This document shows, piece after piece, positions 1-9,423 of a DNA stretch of 64,000 bases. Position numbers and translations under genes: made by a program. This DNA is from Gammaproteobacteria bacterium (lineage in GTDB: Bacteria > Pseudomonadota > Gammaproteobacteria > Steroidobacterales > Steroidobacteraceae). Each line of letters opens with the position of its first letter. The first letter of the stretch is position 1. The notes below the pieces were generated by a model. The model made no database searches and was not told the DNA's origin. It saw nothing but the letters and a program-made list of their open reading frames with translations. The stretch lies in NCBI GenBank assembly GCA_005878835.1, contig VBMV01000059.1, positions 62,001 to 126,000 of the forward strand, in the 5' to 3' direction.

Positions 1-1843
1 CGTACAACAGCCGCCGCTCCTCCTCGATGAGCTCGGGTTTGCCGGTGGAGAACTCGGAAGGAAAGGTGCCATCCACGACGTTCAGCACGTAGACGGTGTC
101 CCACTCCATGCCCTTCGCCGAATGGATGGTCGACAGCACCAGGTAGTCCTCATCGAGGCTCGGGCGGCCGGCGAGGTCGCTGGTGGCGTGCGGCGGATCG
201 AGTGTGAGCTCGGTGAGGAAGCGTTCGCGCGACGGATACTGCCCCGATAGCGCCTCCAGCTGCTCGAGGTCCCCGAGCCGGGTGTGGAACTGCTCGTACA
301 AGCGCTCGCAGTGCGGCCGGTACCATTCACGCGCCAGCTGCAGCTGCCCGGGCCAGGGCCGCTGCGCATCCCCGAGCGACTGCATGAGCTCGATCAGCCG
401 CCGCCACTCGAGCTCCCCGGTCTCAGGCGGGCTGAAGGCCTTGAGCGCCTCGAAGGAGTGCGCTCCCGCCTCCAGCTGCTCGATCGCGGCGCGTGCGTTG
501 ACCGGTCCCATCCCCGGCAGCAGCTGCAGGGTGCGGAACGCCGCCAGGGTGTTGCGCGGGTTGTCCGCCCAGCGCAGCACCGCCAGCAGGTCCTTCACGT
601 GCGCCGCCTCGAGAAACCGCAGCCCGCCGTACTTCACGAACGGCACCTTGCGCTTCGCCAGCTCCACCTCCAGCAGGTCGCTGTGGCTTGCGCTGCGGAA
701 CAGCACCGCCTGGCGCTTGAGCGGCACGTTCGCCTCGCGCCGCCTGAGCACCTCCTGGCACACGTATTCCGCCTGCGACTGCAGCTCGTCAACCGTGACG
801 AGGCGCGGCCGCGTGCCCTCACCGCGTACCGACAGCAGGTACTTGCGATGCTGTCGCGGCGCCTCGGCCATGAGCGCGTTGGCGACGTCGAGCACCTGCT
901 GGGTGGAGCGGTAGTTCTGCGCCAGCGTGACCACTTCGGCGGCTGGCTGGAAGCGCTCCGCAAAGCCGAGAATGTTTTCCACGGCGGCGGCGCGGAAGGA
1001 GTAGATCGCCTGGGCGTCGTCGCCGACCGCCGCCAGTCCCGCGCCGTCGGGCTTCAGCGCGTGCAGGATGTCGGCCTGCAGTCGGTTGGTGTCCTGGTAC
1101 TCGTCGACCAGCACGTGATCGAAGTGCGCGCCGATGTGCTGCGCCAGGCGTGGCTCGGACATCATCGCGTGCCAGTACAGCAGCAGGTCGTCGTAATCGA
1201 GGAGGCTCGCGTGCTGCTTCTGCTCCACGTACGCGCGGTACAAGCGCGTGAGCTCCTGCTCCCATTGCGCGCACCACGGGTAGTGCCGCTGCAGCGTCTC
1301 CTGCAGCGCGGTGTTGGTGTTGACGCGGTTGGAGTAGATCTGCAGGCAGGTCTCCTTGCGCGGGAAGCGCTGCTCCTTGCCCGCCAGCCCCAGCTCCTGG
1401 CGCAGACTGTCGATGAGGTCCGCGGCATCGGCGCGATCGATGACGCTGAAGTGCGGGTCGAGCTGCAGGTGCGGCGCGTAGTGCCGCAGCAGGCGGTTGC
1501 CGATGGAATGAAAGGTACCCGTCCAGCTCAGGCGTTGGGCGATGCTGTGGCTGACGCCGCCCAGGGGTTCGTTGAGCGCCTGGCGCGTGATTTCCTGCGC
1601 CCGGCGGCGCATCTCGGTGGCCGCGCGGCGCGTGAAAGTCAACATCATGATGCGGGCCGGATCCACGCCGTGGATCACCAGGTGAGCCACGCGATGCGCC
1701 AGCGTGTCGGTCTTGCCGGTGCCCGCGCCGGCGACGATCAGCAGCGGCCCAGCGCGGTAACCCTTCTCGGGCAGCGCCTGCCCATGGGTCACCGCCTTGC
1801 GCTGTGCGGGGTTGAGTTTTTCCAGGTGTGCTGCGGTGGCCAT
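1..1843 (-). CDS. UvrD/Rep-family ATP-dependent DNA helicase, C-terminus cut by window edge
   Basis: A superfamily 1 helicase, expected to unwind DNA 3'-5' with ATP in repair or replication restart. From the ATG at 1843 about 614 codons run to the window edge without a stop, so the gene is truncated only by the window. Motifs appear in the right order: Walker A AGAGTGKT near residue 36, TFTRRAA near 65, Walker B-type VDEYQDTN near 245, GDDAQAIYSFRAA near 275, NYRST near 308, IHSAKGMEWD near 575, and EEERRLLY at the very end, where motif VI begins. Family knowledge cannot separate UvrD, PcrA and Rep here because the C-terminal region is missing. It is divergent from the NUDIX gene, with about 130 bp between them. 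Confidence 0.95.
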   Translation of the reverse strand, partial: MATAAHLEKLNPAQRKAVTHGQALPEKGYRAGPLLIVAGAGTGKTDTLAHRVAHLVIHGVDPARIMMLTFTRRAATEMRRRAQEITRQALNEPLGGVSHSIAQRLSWTGTFHSIGNRLLRHYAPHLQLDPHFSVIDRADAADLIDSLRQELGLAGKEQRFPRKETCLQIYSNRVNTNTALQETLQRHYPWCAQWEQELTRLYRAYVEQKQHASLLDYDDLLLYWHAMMSEPRLAQHIGAHFDHVLVDEYQDTNRLQADILHALKPDGAGLAAVGDDAQAIYSFRAAAVENILGFAERFQPAAEVVTLAQNYRSTQQVLDVANALMAEAPRQHRKYLLSVRGEGTRPRLVTVDELQSQAEYVCQEVLRRREANVPLKRQAVLFRSASHSDLLEVELAKRKVPFVKYGGLRFLEAAHVKDLLAVLRWADNPRNTLAAFRTLQLLPGMGPVNARAAIEQLEAGAHSFEALKAFSPPETGELEWRRLIELMQSLGDAQRPWPGQLQLAREWYRPHCERLYEQFHTRLGDLEQLEALSGQYPSRERFLTELTLDPPHATSDLAGRPSLDEDYLVLSTIHSAKGMEWDTVYVLNVVDGTFPSEFSTGKPELIEEERRLLY

Positions 1844-1975
1844 GGCTGCGCAGGCGGACTATACCTGCGGCCAACATCGGCTGGCGACCCAACGGCGCGC
1901 ACTGCGCCGCACCGCACACAACCGCGACACACGGCGCGGGTGCGCCGCCCGGCGGGCTGCGGTTAGGATGGCGGC

Positions 1976-2551
1976 ATGAAGCCCGACCGGCAGACCCTGC
2001 AGTTCGCGGGACGCGTCATCTCCGTCACCACCGACGAGGTGCTGCTTCCCAACGGTCACCGGGCGGTGCTGGAAGTGGTGCATCACCCCGGGGGCGCGGC
2101 GGCGGTCGCGCTGGATGAGAACGGGCGCGTCTGTCTGCTGCGCCAGTACCGTTACGTCGCCGGCGGCTGGCTGTGGGAGTTGCCGGCGGGCAAGCTCGAG
2201 CCCGGCGAGCCGGCGCTCCTCACCGCACAGCGCGAGCTCGGCGAGGAAGCCGGGGTGAGCGCGCGGGCGTGGCTCGGCCTCGGCACCTGCCTGAGCTCAC
2301 CGGGCGTGTTCACCGAGACGCTGCACCTGTTCCTCGCCACCGGGATCGAGCCCGCGGCCGCCAGGCACGAGAGCGCCGAGGTGATCGAGGTGCACTGGGT
2401 ACCGATCGAGGCGGCTTGCGCCTGGGCGCTCGATGGCACGATCACCGACGGCAAGACCGCCCTGGGCCTGCTGCGCGCACGACATATCATGGCGCGAACG
2501 CCCCCCGGCGCGGCGCCGGGGCCTGCGAATCCGGCGGCGAAAATTCCGTGA
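1976..2551 (+). CDS. NUDIX hydrolase, ADP-ribose pyrophosphatase type
   Basis: A 191-residue NUDIX hydrolase. The family cleaves nucleoside diphosphates linked to another moiety; the overall shape (N-terminal strand region, RQYR motif before the box) resembles ADP-ribose pyrophosphatases such as NudF. The NUDIX box is complete at residues 72-94, with the glycine of AGKLEPGE, then REL, then EEAGV, supplying the metal-binding glutamates. The C-terminal 20 residues are rich in Pro and Ala and look disordered. The start is ATG at 1976, directly after the divergent intergenic region. The substrate is inferred from similarity, not proven. Confidence 0.88.
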   Translation: MKPDRQTLQFAGRVISVTTDEVLLPNGHRAVLEVVHHPGGAAAVALDENGRVCLLRQYRYVAGGWLWELPAGKLEPGEPALLTAQRELGEEAGVSARAWLGLGTCLSSPGVFTETLHLFLATGIEPAAARHESAEVIEVHWVPIEAACAWALDGTITDGKTALGLLRARHIMARTPPGAAPGPANPAAKIP

Positions 2552-2646
2552 CGGGCCTCGCGGAAGCGCATCACCGCCCGCGGTTACTCTGCACCACGGG
2601 GAAATCTCCAGGCCGCAGCCGCCAGTACCGCTTAGTACCATAATCC

Positions 2647-2997
2647 GTGAACCGACCAAATAAGAAAGAACCCGTCCTGCCCGAGCCGTCGCCCGAGTCC
2701 AAGCGCCGCCGCATCGGCAAAGTAGTGCACGATGAGCGCGGCAACGGCTCGGTCAAATGGGAGGATGCGCCCCCCGATTACCAGCGCCCGGTGCTCGAAG
2801 TCGCGCCCGACAGCGCCCCGGTGCGCGGGCCCGTGGAGAGCTTCAACCCCTACGCGCGCGAGGTTGCGCGCGAGGCGCCCGCCTGCACACGCAGCGCCGG
2901 CAACACCGCGCGCACCGACCTGCGCAAGCTCTCGGAGTGGATCAAGTTGACGCGCGAGCTCGAGGAGCGCAAGCGCAACGGGGGCGATCAGGACTGA
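2647..2997 (+). CDS. Conserved small hypothetical protein
   Basis: A 116-residue soluble protein of unknown function, probably starting at GTG 2647. The N-terminus is rich in Lys, Arg and Pro; a central stretch reads KVVHDERGNGSVKWEDAP, a pattern I associate with small proteobacterial proteins of unknown role. The C-terminal third is predicted helical and charged (LRKLSEWIKLTRELEERK). There is no signal peptide or membrane segment. It follows the NUDIX gene by 95 bp and faces a minus-strand pair downstream, so it may be a single-gene unit. Third-position G/C bias supports a real gene. Confidence 0.7.
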   Translation: MNRPNKKEPVLPEPSPESKRRRIGKVVHDERGNGSVKWEDAPPDYQRPVLEVAPDSAPVRGPVESFNPYAREVAREAPACTRSAGNTARTDLRKLSEWIKLTRELEERKRNGGDQD

Positions 2998-3037
2998 AGG
3001 CGGCGCACCAGCCGCAGCGGCCGCGCGCCGCTCTCGC

Positions 3038-3712
3038 TCACTCGCAGCGCTCGATGTGCGCGCGCTTGCGCGCGTCGCTCAGGCGATAGAACCGGCGCAA
3101 TTCGGCCAGCACTTCACCCTCCCTCGCGCCGTGCGCCCGGCCACCCCGTGCGCGCGACAGGCTCTGCTCCAGACGCCGGCAGAATTTCTCCGCATAGCGG
3201 CTCGCCTCGCGGTACAGCGCGGCACGCGCCTGCGTCAGGCTCGGATCGACCCGGGTGCGCTCGAACAGCACGCGGCGCAATTCCGCCGGGAAGCGTCCGG
3301 GAAACTGCCGGCGCAGCAGCCAGTAGCTCGCCACGTACTTGTCGACCTCCGCCTGCATCTCCAGCTCGAGCAGCGACACCGGCCGGTCGTGGCCGGCATT
3401 CCAGGCGAGGTACAGGAAGTGACTCACGCCCTCGAGCGCGGTCCAGCAGTCGGCGACGTTGCCCGCGTGCAGGCGGGTGAGCGGATCCTCGCGCGCCAGG
3501 CGCTCGAGCAGCGCCGGGTCCAGGTACAGCGACATCACGACCTCATCGCTCCCGGCAAGCGGCTGGGCGACGATCAGCTCCTCGTCCGCCGTGCCGCTGC
3601 GCGCGGCGTGCGGCAGGCGCCCACGGTCGGTGACCAGGAAATCGTAGACGTCGTGAGCGATGCGCACGTCGTAGATGCCGCCGATGAGATCCTGCAACCG
3701 CGACAGCAGCAT
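3038..3712 (-). CDS. Conserved hypothetical protein, second gene of a two-gene operon
   Basis: A 224-residue soluble, largely helical protein that I do not recognise. It begins MLLSRLQDLIGGIYDV and ends in a basic region (residues 180-224) with many Arg. It has no signal peptide, membrane segment or cysteine cluster. Its start lies three bases after the stop of the gene at 3716-4336, so the two are almost certainly co-transcribed and may act together. The Tyr/Leu-rich middle (EGVSHFLYLAWN) suggests a packed helical core. No function is assigned. Confidence 0.75.
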   Translation of the reverse strand: MLLSRLQDLIGGIYDVRIAHDVYDFLVTDRGRLPHAARSGTADEELIVAQPLAGSDEVVMSLYLDPALLERLAREDPLTRLHAGNVADCWTALEGVSHFLYLAWNAGHDRPVSLLELEMQAEVDKYVASYWLLRRQFPGRFPAELRRVLFERTRVDPSLTQARAALYREASRYAEKFCRRLEQSLSRARGGRAHGAREGEVLAELRRFYRLSDARKRAHIERCE

Positions 3713-3715
3713 GCG

Positions 3716-4336
3716 TCAGTGCGTGAAGGCGGTTCCGCCGGCGGTGGGGTCGACGCCCAGGCGCTTCAGCAGCCCGTAGCAGCGGGCGCTCCCGGTCTTG
3801 AGCCAGATCTCGTACAGCCGCAGGATGTCCCGGTCGGAGTGCGTGTACGCGGTCTCGCTCACCTCGTTCAGGGCATCCACCATGGGCTGGAATTTCTCCG
3901 CCAGCTCGGCGAACACCGCCCCCAGTACTCTTCCCTTGCCGTGCGAGGTCGCGTGCGCGAGCGAGGCGTAGGCGCGCCCGCCCATCGCGACGTGGTAGTC
4001 GATGTCGATGAGCCGGGCGGCGAAGCTGTGCGCAAAGAATCCGGCGATGAACAGCGACACATCGCCCAGGCGTTGCAGGGCGCGGTTGCGTTCCGCGACA
4101 CTGGGTGCCTCGAGCGCCTCGCACAGGATCACCACCAGCGGCCGCAAGCGCATACCCTCCGGGGTGCGCTCGTACAGCGCCTCGGAGCGCGCGAACAGCG
4201 TGAGCAGATTCACCACGTAGTGCTCGGTCTGGTCTTCGACCGCGAGGTGCTGCCTGGCGAGCGCTCCGTGCAGCGAGTCGCGGAAGAACTCGCGCAGATT
4301 CGCGACCGGTAGCACGCGGCTGGCAGCCTCACTCAT
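3716..4336 (-). CDS. Conserved hypothetical protein, first gene of a two-gene operon
   Basis: A 206-residue protein with no recognised domain, predicted mostly alpha-helical and cytoplasmic. Regions that look conserved include LGDVSLFIAGFF near residue 90 and ALNEVSETAYTHSDRDIL near 155. A strong AGGAGG Shine-Dalgarno stands about 9 bases before the ATG at 4336, which fixes the start. It is followed after three bases by a second unknown gene on the same strand. It is divergent from the MFS transporter, with about 160 bp between them. The tight pairing suggests a shared function, not identified. Confidence 0.77.
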   Translation of the reverse strand: MSEAASRVLPVANLREFFRDSLHGALARQHLAVEDQTEHYVVNLLTLFARSEALYERTPEGMRLRPLVVILCEALEAPSVAERNRALQRLGDVSLFIAGFFAHSFAARLIDIDYHVAMGGRAYASLAHATSHGKGRVLGAVFAELAEKFQPMVDALNEVSETAYTHSDRDILRLYEIWLKTGSARCYGLLKRLGVDPTAGGTAFTH

Positions 4337-4496
4337 CGAATCCCGCCTCCTCTACAATATTGAACGCCTCAGCCACCGTAAGGTTCACTCACAGGTAGCG
4401 ATAATTCCGTGATCCGCTACGCTGATCGGGCGCAGAATCCGCCTGCACGGTTGGCAGCGCGGCCGGCACAGTGCTAATAACCCATCAGGGGGGGCG

Positions 4497-5846
4497 TTGG
4501 ATCCGCAGCCGTTGAGCGTCCCGCGCGGCGGGTTTCTCGGCCTGTCCGCTTACCACTGGCTGGTGATCGCGGCCGGCTGGGCGGGATGGGGCTTCGATGT
4601 CTTCGACGCGGTGCTGTTCAACTTCGTCGCCCCGGACTGCATCCCGGCGCTGCTGCACCTGCCGCGCGGCTCACACGCCGCCCGCCAGGCCGCGGTCTTC
4701 TGGACCGGCGCCATCACCTCGATCCTGCTGGTGACCTGGGCGCTGGGCGGAGTCCTGTTCGGCTGGGTCGCGGATCGGGTGGGACGCAAGCGGGCGCTGT
4801 TTGCGACCATCGCGCTCTACGCCGCCGGCACCGGCCTGTGCGCGCTGGTGACCAACATCGGGCAGCTGATCGCGTGCCGCGTCATCGCGGGCCTCGGAAT
4901 CGGCGGGGAATGGGGCATCGGGGCCGCCCTGGTCGCGGAGGCGGTACCGGAAGGCCGACGCGTGGAAGCCGGCGTCATCATGCAGACCGCCTCGCCGCTC
5001 GGAGTCGTGCTGGCGAGCGCCGCGAACTATCAGATCGCCGGCGTGTGGTTCGCGGCGGACCCGCAGAGCTCCTGGCGTTACGTGTTCCTCGCGGGCCTGC
5101 TGCCGGTGCTGGTCGCTCTCGGCGTGCGCCTGTTCCTGCGCGAGACTGCTCACTGGACGGCGAGTCACGCCGGCGCGCGCCCCCCCACGCCGCGCGAGCT
5201 GTTCGCCCCGGGGCTGCGTGCCGCCACCCTGAGCGGCGTTTTTGCTGCCGTCATCGCGGTGCTCAGCTGGTGGGCCTGCAACGCGTTCATTCCGCTGCTC
5301 GGCCGCACGCTCGCCGCCGAGCACGCCGTGCGCGCCGGCCTCGCGCCGGCCGCTGCGGCGCTGCTCGCCGCCACGTGGCAGGCGCGCGCATCGAACGCCT
5401 TCAATCTCGGCGGGCTGCTGGGCGCGTTCGCTGCGGTACCGCTCGCCAGAGGGCTCGGCCGCCGCCCGATGTTCATGGCTTACTTCCTGTTCTCGGCCCT
5501 GGCGCTGCTGCTCACCTTCGGCCTGCAGCTCACCGCGCAGACACGCCTCGCCATGCTGTTCATGGTCGGCGCCGGGGTGTACGGCATCTTCGGCGCCTTC
5601 ACCTTTTACCTGCCGGAACTGTTCCCGGCGCGCCTGCGCGCCACGGGCGCGGGCTTCTGCTACAACATCGGACGCATCCTCGCCGCCGCCGGCCCGTTCG
5701 TGGTCGGCCTGGTCTCCGCCATGGCGGGCGGCTCGAGCGCTGCGCTGATGCGCGTGCTGTTCTGGCTGGCGCTGGTGCCGCTCACCGCAGCGCTGGTGGC
5801 GCCCCTTGCGATCGTGGAGACCCGCGGACGCACGCTGCCTGCCTGA
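4497..5846 (+). CDS. MFS transporter, sugar/aromatic-acid porter type
   Basis: A 449-residue major facilitator superfamily permease with about 12 hydrophobic segments in the inner membrane, expected to work as a proton-coupled symporter. Visible signatures are GWVADRVGRKR in the loop between helices 2 and 3, a long central loop around residues 215-240, and PELFPARLRATGAGF near residue 370, typical of the sugar-porter and aromatic-acid symporter branches. TTG at 4497 preceded by a G-rich ribosome site is the best start; no ATG lies nearby. The substrate cannot be read from sequence or neighbours. Confidence 0.88.
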   Translation: MDPQPLSVPRGGFLGLSAYHWLVIAAGWAGWGFDVFDAVLFNFVAPDCIPALLHLPRGSHAARQAAVFWTGAITSILLVTWALGGVLFGWVADRVGRKRALFATIALYAAGTGLCALVTNIGQLIACRVIAGLGIGGEWGIGAALVAEAVPEGRRVEAGVIMQTASPLGVVLASAANYQIAGVWFAADPQSSWRYVFLAGLLPVLVALGVRLFLRETAHWTASHAGARPPTPRELFAPGLRAATLSGVFAAVIAVLSWWACNAFIPLLGRTLAAEHAVRAGLAPAAAALLAATWQARASNAFNLGGLLGAFAAVPLARGLGRRPMFMAYFLFSALALLLTFGLQLTAQTRLAMLFMVGAGVYGIFGAFTFYLPELFPARLRATGAGFCYNIGRILAAAGPFVVGLVSAMAGGSSAALMRVLFWLALVPLTAALVAPLAIVETRGRTLPA

Positions 5847-5857
5847 CGCGCGGCGCT

Positions 5858-6568
5858 TCACACCCCCAGGAGCGCGGCGAGCTGCGTGCAGTCCGTCACC
5901 ACCGCCTCCGGCACCGCCAGCTCCGGCGGCCACGCGCGTGCGCGCCGGTTCATCCACGCGCTGACCAAGCCCGCGGCGCGCGCGCCTTCCACGTCCAGCA
6001 GCGGATCGTCTCCGACGTGCAGGATCTCCCGCGGCGCGAGGCCGAGCTCGCGCGCGAGCCGCTCGAAGCACCGTCGCTGCGGCTTGGCGGCGCCGATCTG
6101 CCGGGCATTCAGCGACAGCGTGAATGCCTCATCGAGGCCGATGCGCGCGAGGTCGGCATTGCCGTTGCTGAGCGTGGCCAGGCGGTAGCGCTGGCGCAGC
6201 CGCGCAAGCGCCGGTGCCACGTCCTCGAACGGCTGCAGCTCATTGCGCGCGGTGAGGAACACCTCGAACGCCTGGTGCGCGAGGCACTGGTCGTAGCCGT
6301 GCTCGCGGACGTGGGCGGCGAGCGCGGTGAGTCGCAGATAGCTGAGGTCGTGGGCGTGGTGCGGCTCGCGACGCGCGAGCTCCTCGCGCGCGGTGCGCAT
6401 GTCCTCGGACGAGAGCCGCTGTGCGATGCGCGGGCAGTGCTCCTGCAGCCAGGCGTGCAGGCACGCTTCGGCGCGCGCCAGCACCGGCTCGACATCCCAG
6501 AGTGTATTATCGAGGTCGAAAGCAATGGCGCGTACGTTGCTCAGCACCCCCTGAAGGTTACCATTCAA
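5858..6568 (-). CDS. HAD-family hydrolase (phosphatase)
   Basis: A haloacid-dehalogenase superfamily hydrolase of up to 236 residues, expected to dephosphorylate a small metabolite in the cytoplasm. All four HAD motifs are present: nucleophile motif FDLDNTLW near residue 18, SNGNAD near 134, the lysine of GAAKPQ near 158, and HVGDDPLLDV near 180. The long cap between motifs I and II fits the YjjG/nucleotidase-like subfamily. The start is uncertain: TTG at 6568 gives the span used here, while GTG at 6547 leaves a more usual seven residues before motif I. With the TTG start it touches the divergent glutathione S-transferase start. Confidence 0.88.
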   Translation of the reverse strand: MNGNLQGVLSNVRAIAFDLDNTLWDVEPVLARAEACLHAWLQEHCPRIAQRLSSEDMRTAREELARREPHHAHDLSYLRLTALAAHVREHGYDQCLAHQAFEVFLTARNELQPFEDVAPALARLRQRYRLATLSNGNADLARIGLDEAFTLSLNARQIGAAKPQRRCFERLARELGLAPREILHVGDDPLLDVEGARAAGLVSAWMNRRARAWPPELAVPEAVVTDCTQLAALLGV

Positions 6569-7218
6569 TGGCGCCGCTCACGCTCGTCATCGGCAACAAG
6601 AACTATTCCTCGTGGTCGCTGCGGGCCTGGCTGCTGATGAAGCACGTGGGCGTCGATTTCGAGGAGATCCTGATCGCGCTCGACACCGCCACCACCCACG
6701 AGCAGATCGAGCGTTACGGCCCGAGCGGCCGCGTGCCGGTGTTGCTGCACGGGGAGCTGCGGGTGTGGGACTCGCTCGCCATCTGCGAGTACGTCGCGGA
6801 GCTCACCGGCAAGGGCTGGCCGCAGGCGCGCGAGGCACGGGCGGTGGCGCGCTCGGTGTGCGCGGAGATGCACTCGGGCTTCGTCAACCTGCGCACCCTG
6901 TGGCCGATGAACGCGCGGGCGCGCAACCGAAGCAGCGCGATCGTGCCGGCGCTGGCGGCGGACATCGAGCGCATCGATGAGATCTGGAACGACTGCCGGC
7001 GGCGCTTCGCTGGCGGCGGGCCGTGGCTGTTCGGCGAATACTCGGTGGCGGATGCCATGTACGCTCCGGTGGTGCTGCGCTTCAAGACCTACGGCGCCCG
7101 CATCTCCGAGAGCGCGCGCTGGTACATGGCAAGCGTGCTGGAGGACGGTGCGCTGCAGGAATGGCTGCAGGCCGCCAAGCAGGAGCCGTGGACGATCGCG
7201 GCCGACGAAGTCGGCTGA
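6568..7218 (+). CDS. Glutathione S-transferase
   Basis: A 216-residue glutathione S-transferase, expected to conjugate glutathione to electrophiles or serve as a thiol-dependent detoxifier. The N-terminal thioredoxin-like domain begins LTLVIGNKNYSSWSLRAW, where the SSWS segment supplies the likely catalytic Ser; the glutathione-binding pattern GRVPVLL then WDSLAICEY follows near residues 52-75. The rest is the helical C-terminal domain. ATG at 6568 is chosen over an upstream in-frame ATG because the fold begins here. Its TGA overlaps the next ATG (TGATG at 7216-7220), so it is translationally coupled to the S9 peptidase. Confidence 0.88.
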   Translation: MAPLTLVIGNKNYSSWSLRAWLLMKHVGVDFEEILIALDTATTHEQIERYGPSGRVPVLLHGELRVWDSLAICEYVAELTGKGWPQAREARAVARSVCAEMHSGFVNLRTLWPMNARARNRSSAIVPALAADIERIDEIWNDCRRRFAGGGPWLFGEYSVADAMYAPVVLRFKTYGARISESARWYMASVLEDGALQEWLQAAKQEPWTIAADEVG

Positions 7219-9353
7219 TGCCGCCGCGGCGCGCGGCACCGCGGGAGAGGCCTCGCGCGCCCCGCAACATCGCATCCAGGCTGCTCGTCTGCGCACTCAT
7301 CGCGCCCGGCGGCGCCGCAGGCGCGGCCGAGGCCCGCGACGCGCGCTTTACGGTGGAAGACCTGGTGCTTCTCAAGCGCATCTCCGATCCGCAGCTCTCC
7401 CCCGACGGCCGCCAGGTCGCCTTCGTGCAGCGCGAGACGGACATGGACGCCAACAAGGGCCGCACCAGCCTGTGGCTGCTGGAACTCACGCCCGGCACGG
7501 CGGCACCGCGGCGCCTCACGGACGTCAAGGCGAACGACTCGAGCCCGCGCTGGTCGCCCGACAGCCGCACGCTCTACTTCCTGTCGACGCGCTCGGGGAG
7601 CTCGCAGGTGTGGCGCCTGGCGCTCACCGGGGGCGATGCCCAGCGCGTCACCGACTATCCGCTCGAGGTGGGCGCGCTCAAGGTATCCCCGCACGCGGAT
7701 CTGCTGGCGCTGTCGATGGAGGTGTTTCCCGACTGCCCGACCCTCGCCTGCACCCGCGAGCGGCTCGACGCCAGGTCCAGGGACAAGGCGACCGGTCGGC
7801 TCTACGAGCGCCTGTTCATCCGCCACTGGGACACCTGGAGCAACGGCACGCGTTCGCATCTGTTCAGCGCGCCGCTGAGTGCGGGCGGCACAGCGAGCAC
7901 GACCCCGATCGACGTGTCGAAGGGCTTCGATGCGGACATTCCCGGCAAGCCCTTCGGCGGCGATGAGGACTTCGCCTTCAGCCCCGACGGCCGCTCGCTG
8001 GTGTTCTCGGCGCGCATCGCCGGGCACACGGAGCCCTGGTCGACCAACTTCGATCTGTTCCAGACGCCGGTGGACGGCAGCGCGCCGCCGGTGAATCTCA
8101 CCTCCGGCAACCCCGCCTGGGATGCCCTGCCGGTGTTCCTCGCCAACGGGGACCTCGCCTGGCTCGCGCAGCAGCGCCCGGGGTTCGAGTCGGACCGCTT
8201 TCACATCGTGCTGAAGGACGCACGCAGCGGCGCGGTGCGCTCCCTCACCGGCGGCTGGGATCGGACCGTCCACCGCCTTGGCGCAACGCCGGACGGCAAG
8301 GCCCTGCTGGCGAGCGTCGATGAGCTGGGCCAGGCGCCCCTGTACCGCATCGACCCGAAGAGCGGGGCGCCGGCCAGACTCGTTGCCGGCGGCGCGGTGG
8401 AGGCGTTCAGCGCGGCACGCGAGCGCGTGGTGTTCGCGCGCGCGGACCTCGGCGGGCCGGAGGACCTGTACGTGGTCGGGCTGCGTGGCGGCCCGGCCCG
8501 GCGACTCACCGAAGTGAACCACGAGTTGCTCGCCGGCCGTCGCATGAGCGACTTCGCGCAGTTCAGCTTCAAGGGCTGGAACGATGAGAGCGTGTACGGC
8601 TACGTGGTGAAGCCCTACGGGTTCGAGCCCGGCAGGCGATATCCGATCGCGTTCGTGGTGCACGGCGGTCCGCAGGTGAGCTTCGGGAACCTGTGGACCT
8701 ACCGCTGGAATGCGCAGGCCTTCGCCGGCGGCGGTTATGCGGTGGTGATGATCGACTTTCACGGCTCGCCCGGTTACGGCCAGGCGTTCACCGACTCCAT
8801 CAGCCGCGACTGGGGCGGCAAGCCCCTCGTCGATCTGCAGAAGGGACTCGCGGCCGCGCTCGCGAAGTATCCGTGGCTCGACGGGGAGCGCGTCTGCGCG
8901 CTCGGCGCCTCCTACGGCGGCTTCATGATGAACTGGATCGAGGGCCACTGGCCGGATCGCTTCCGTTGCATCGTCAATCACGACGGCCTCTTCGACCAGC
9001 GCATGATGTATTACGCCACCGAGGAGCTGTGGTTCCCGGAGTGGGAGTTGGGCGGCCCGCAGTATGAGAATCCGCAGGGCTACGAGGCTGCTAACCCCGC
9101 CAACCTCGTGTCGCAGTGGCGCACTCCGATGCTGGTCATCCACGGCGAGCAGGACTTCCGCATCCCCTACCCGCAGGGCATAGGCACCTTCACGGCGCTG
9201 CAGCGGCGCGGCATCGAGAGCAAACTGCTGATCTTCCCGGACGAGAATCACTGGGTGCTGAAACCCGCCGACAGTGTGCTCTGGTACCACACCGTGCTCG
9301 GGTGGCTCGACACTCATCTGAAAGACTCACCTCACCAGCCGAGCACTCCGTAG
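7218..9353 (+). CDS. Secreted S9-family prolyl oligopeptidase-like serine peptidase
   Basis: A 711-residue alpha/beta-hydrolase peptidase of family S9 (acylaminoacyl-peptidase/dipeptidyl-peptidase type) with a likely N-terminal export signal ending near AGAAEA (about residue 38). Residues 45-430 form a beta-propeller with SPDGR-type repeats that gates the active site. The C-terminal hydrolase domain carries the triad: Ser565 in GASYGGF, Asp646 in HGEQDFR, and His678 in ENHW. It likely trims short peptides in the periplasm. It starts inside the stop codon of the GST gene, so the pair shares a transcript, although their roles are not obviously linked. Confidence 0.92.
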   Translation: MPPRRAAPRERPRAPRNIASRLLVCALIAPGGAAGAAEARDARFTVEDLVLLKRISDPQLSPDGRQVAFVQRETDMDANKGRTSLWLLELTPGTAAPRRLTDVKANDSSPRWSPDSRTLYFLSTRSGSSQVWRLALTGGDAQRVTDYPLEVGALKVSPHADLLALSMEVFPDCPTLACTRERLDARSRDKATGRLYERLFIRHWDTWSNGTRSHLFSAPLSAGGTASTTPIDVSKGFDADIPGKPFGGDEDFAFSPDGRSLVFSARIAGHTEPWSTNFDLFQTPVDGSAPPVNLTSGNPAWDALPVFLANGDLAWLAQQRPGFESDRFHIVLKDARSGAVRSLTGGWDRTVHRLGATPDGKALLASVDELGQAPLYRIDPKSGAPARLVAGGAVEAFSAARERVVFARADLGGPEDLYVVGLRGGPARRLTEVNHELLAGRRMSDFAQFSFKGWNDESVYGYVVKPYGFEPGRRYPIAFVVHGGPQVSFGNLWTYRWNAQAFAGGGYAVVMIDFHGSPGYGQAFTDSISRDWGGKPLVDLQKGLAAALAKYPWLDGERVCALGASYGGFMMNWIEGHWPDRFRCIVNHDGLFDQRMMYYATEELWFPEWELGGPQYENPQGYEAANPANLVSQWRTPMLVIHGEQDFRIPYPQGIGTFTALQRRGIESKLLIFPDENHWVLKPADSVLWYHTVLGWLDTHLKDSPHQPSTP

Positions 9354-9423
9354 ACAAGCCCTTACGTTGCACTGCGTCAGGTGCGCGCGATACGCGGCGC
9401 CGTGTCGCTTCCCGACAGCGCTC

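Noticed and set aside
284-1966. 560-codon plus-strand frame
   Set aside because: It is antisense to the helicase, whose motifs are all in order on the minus strand.
7089-9317. 742-codon minus-strand frame
   Set aside because: It lies opposite the S9 peptidase and shows no domain; the plus-strand product has an intact catalytic triad.
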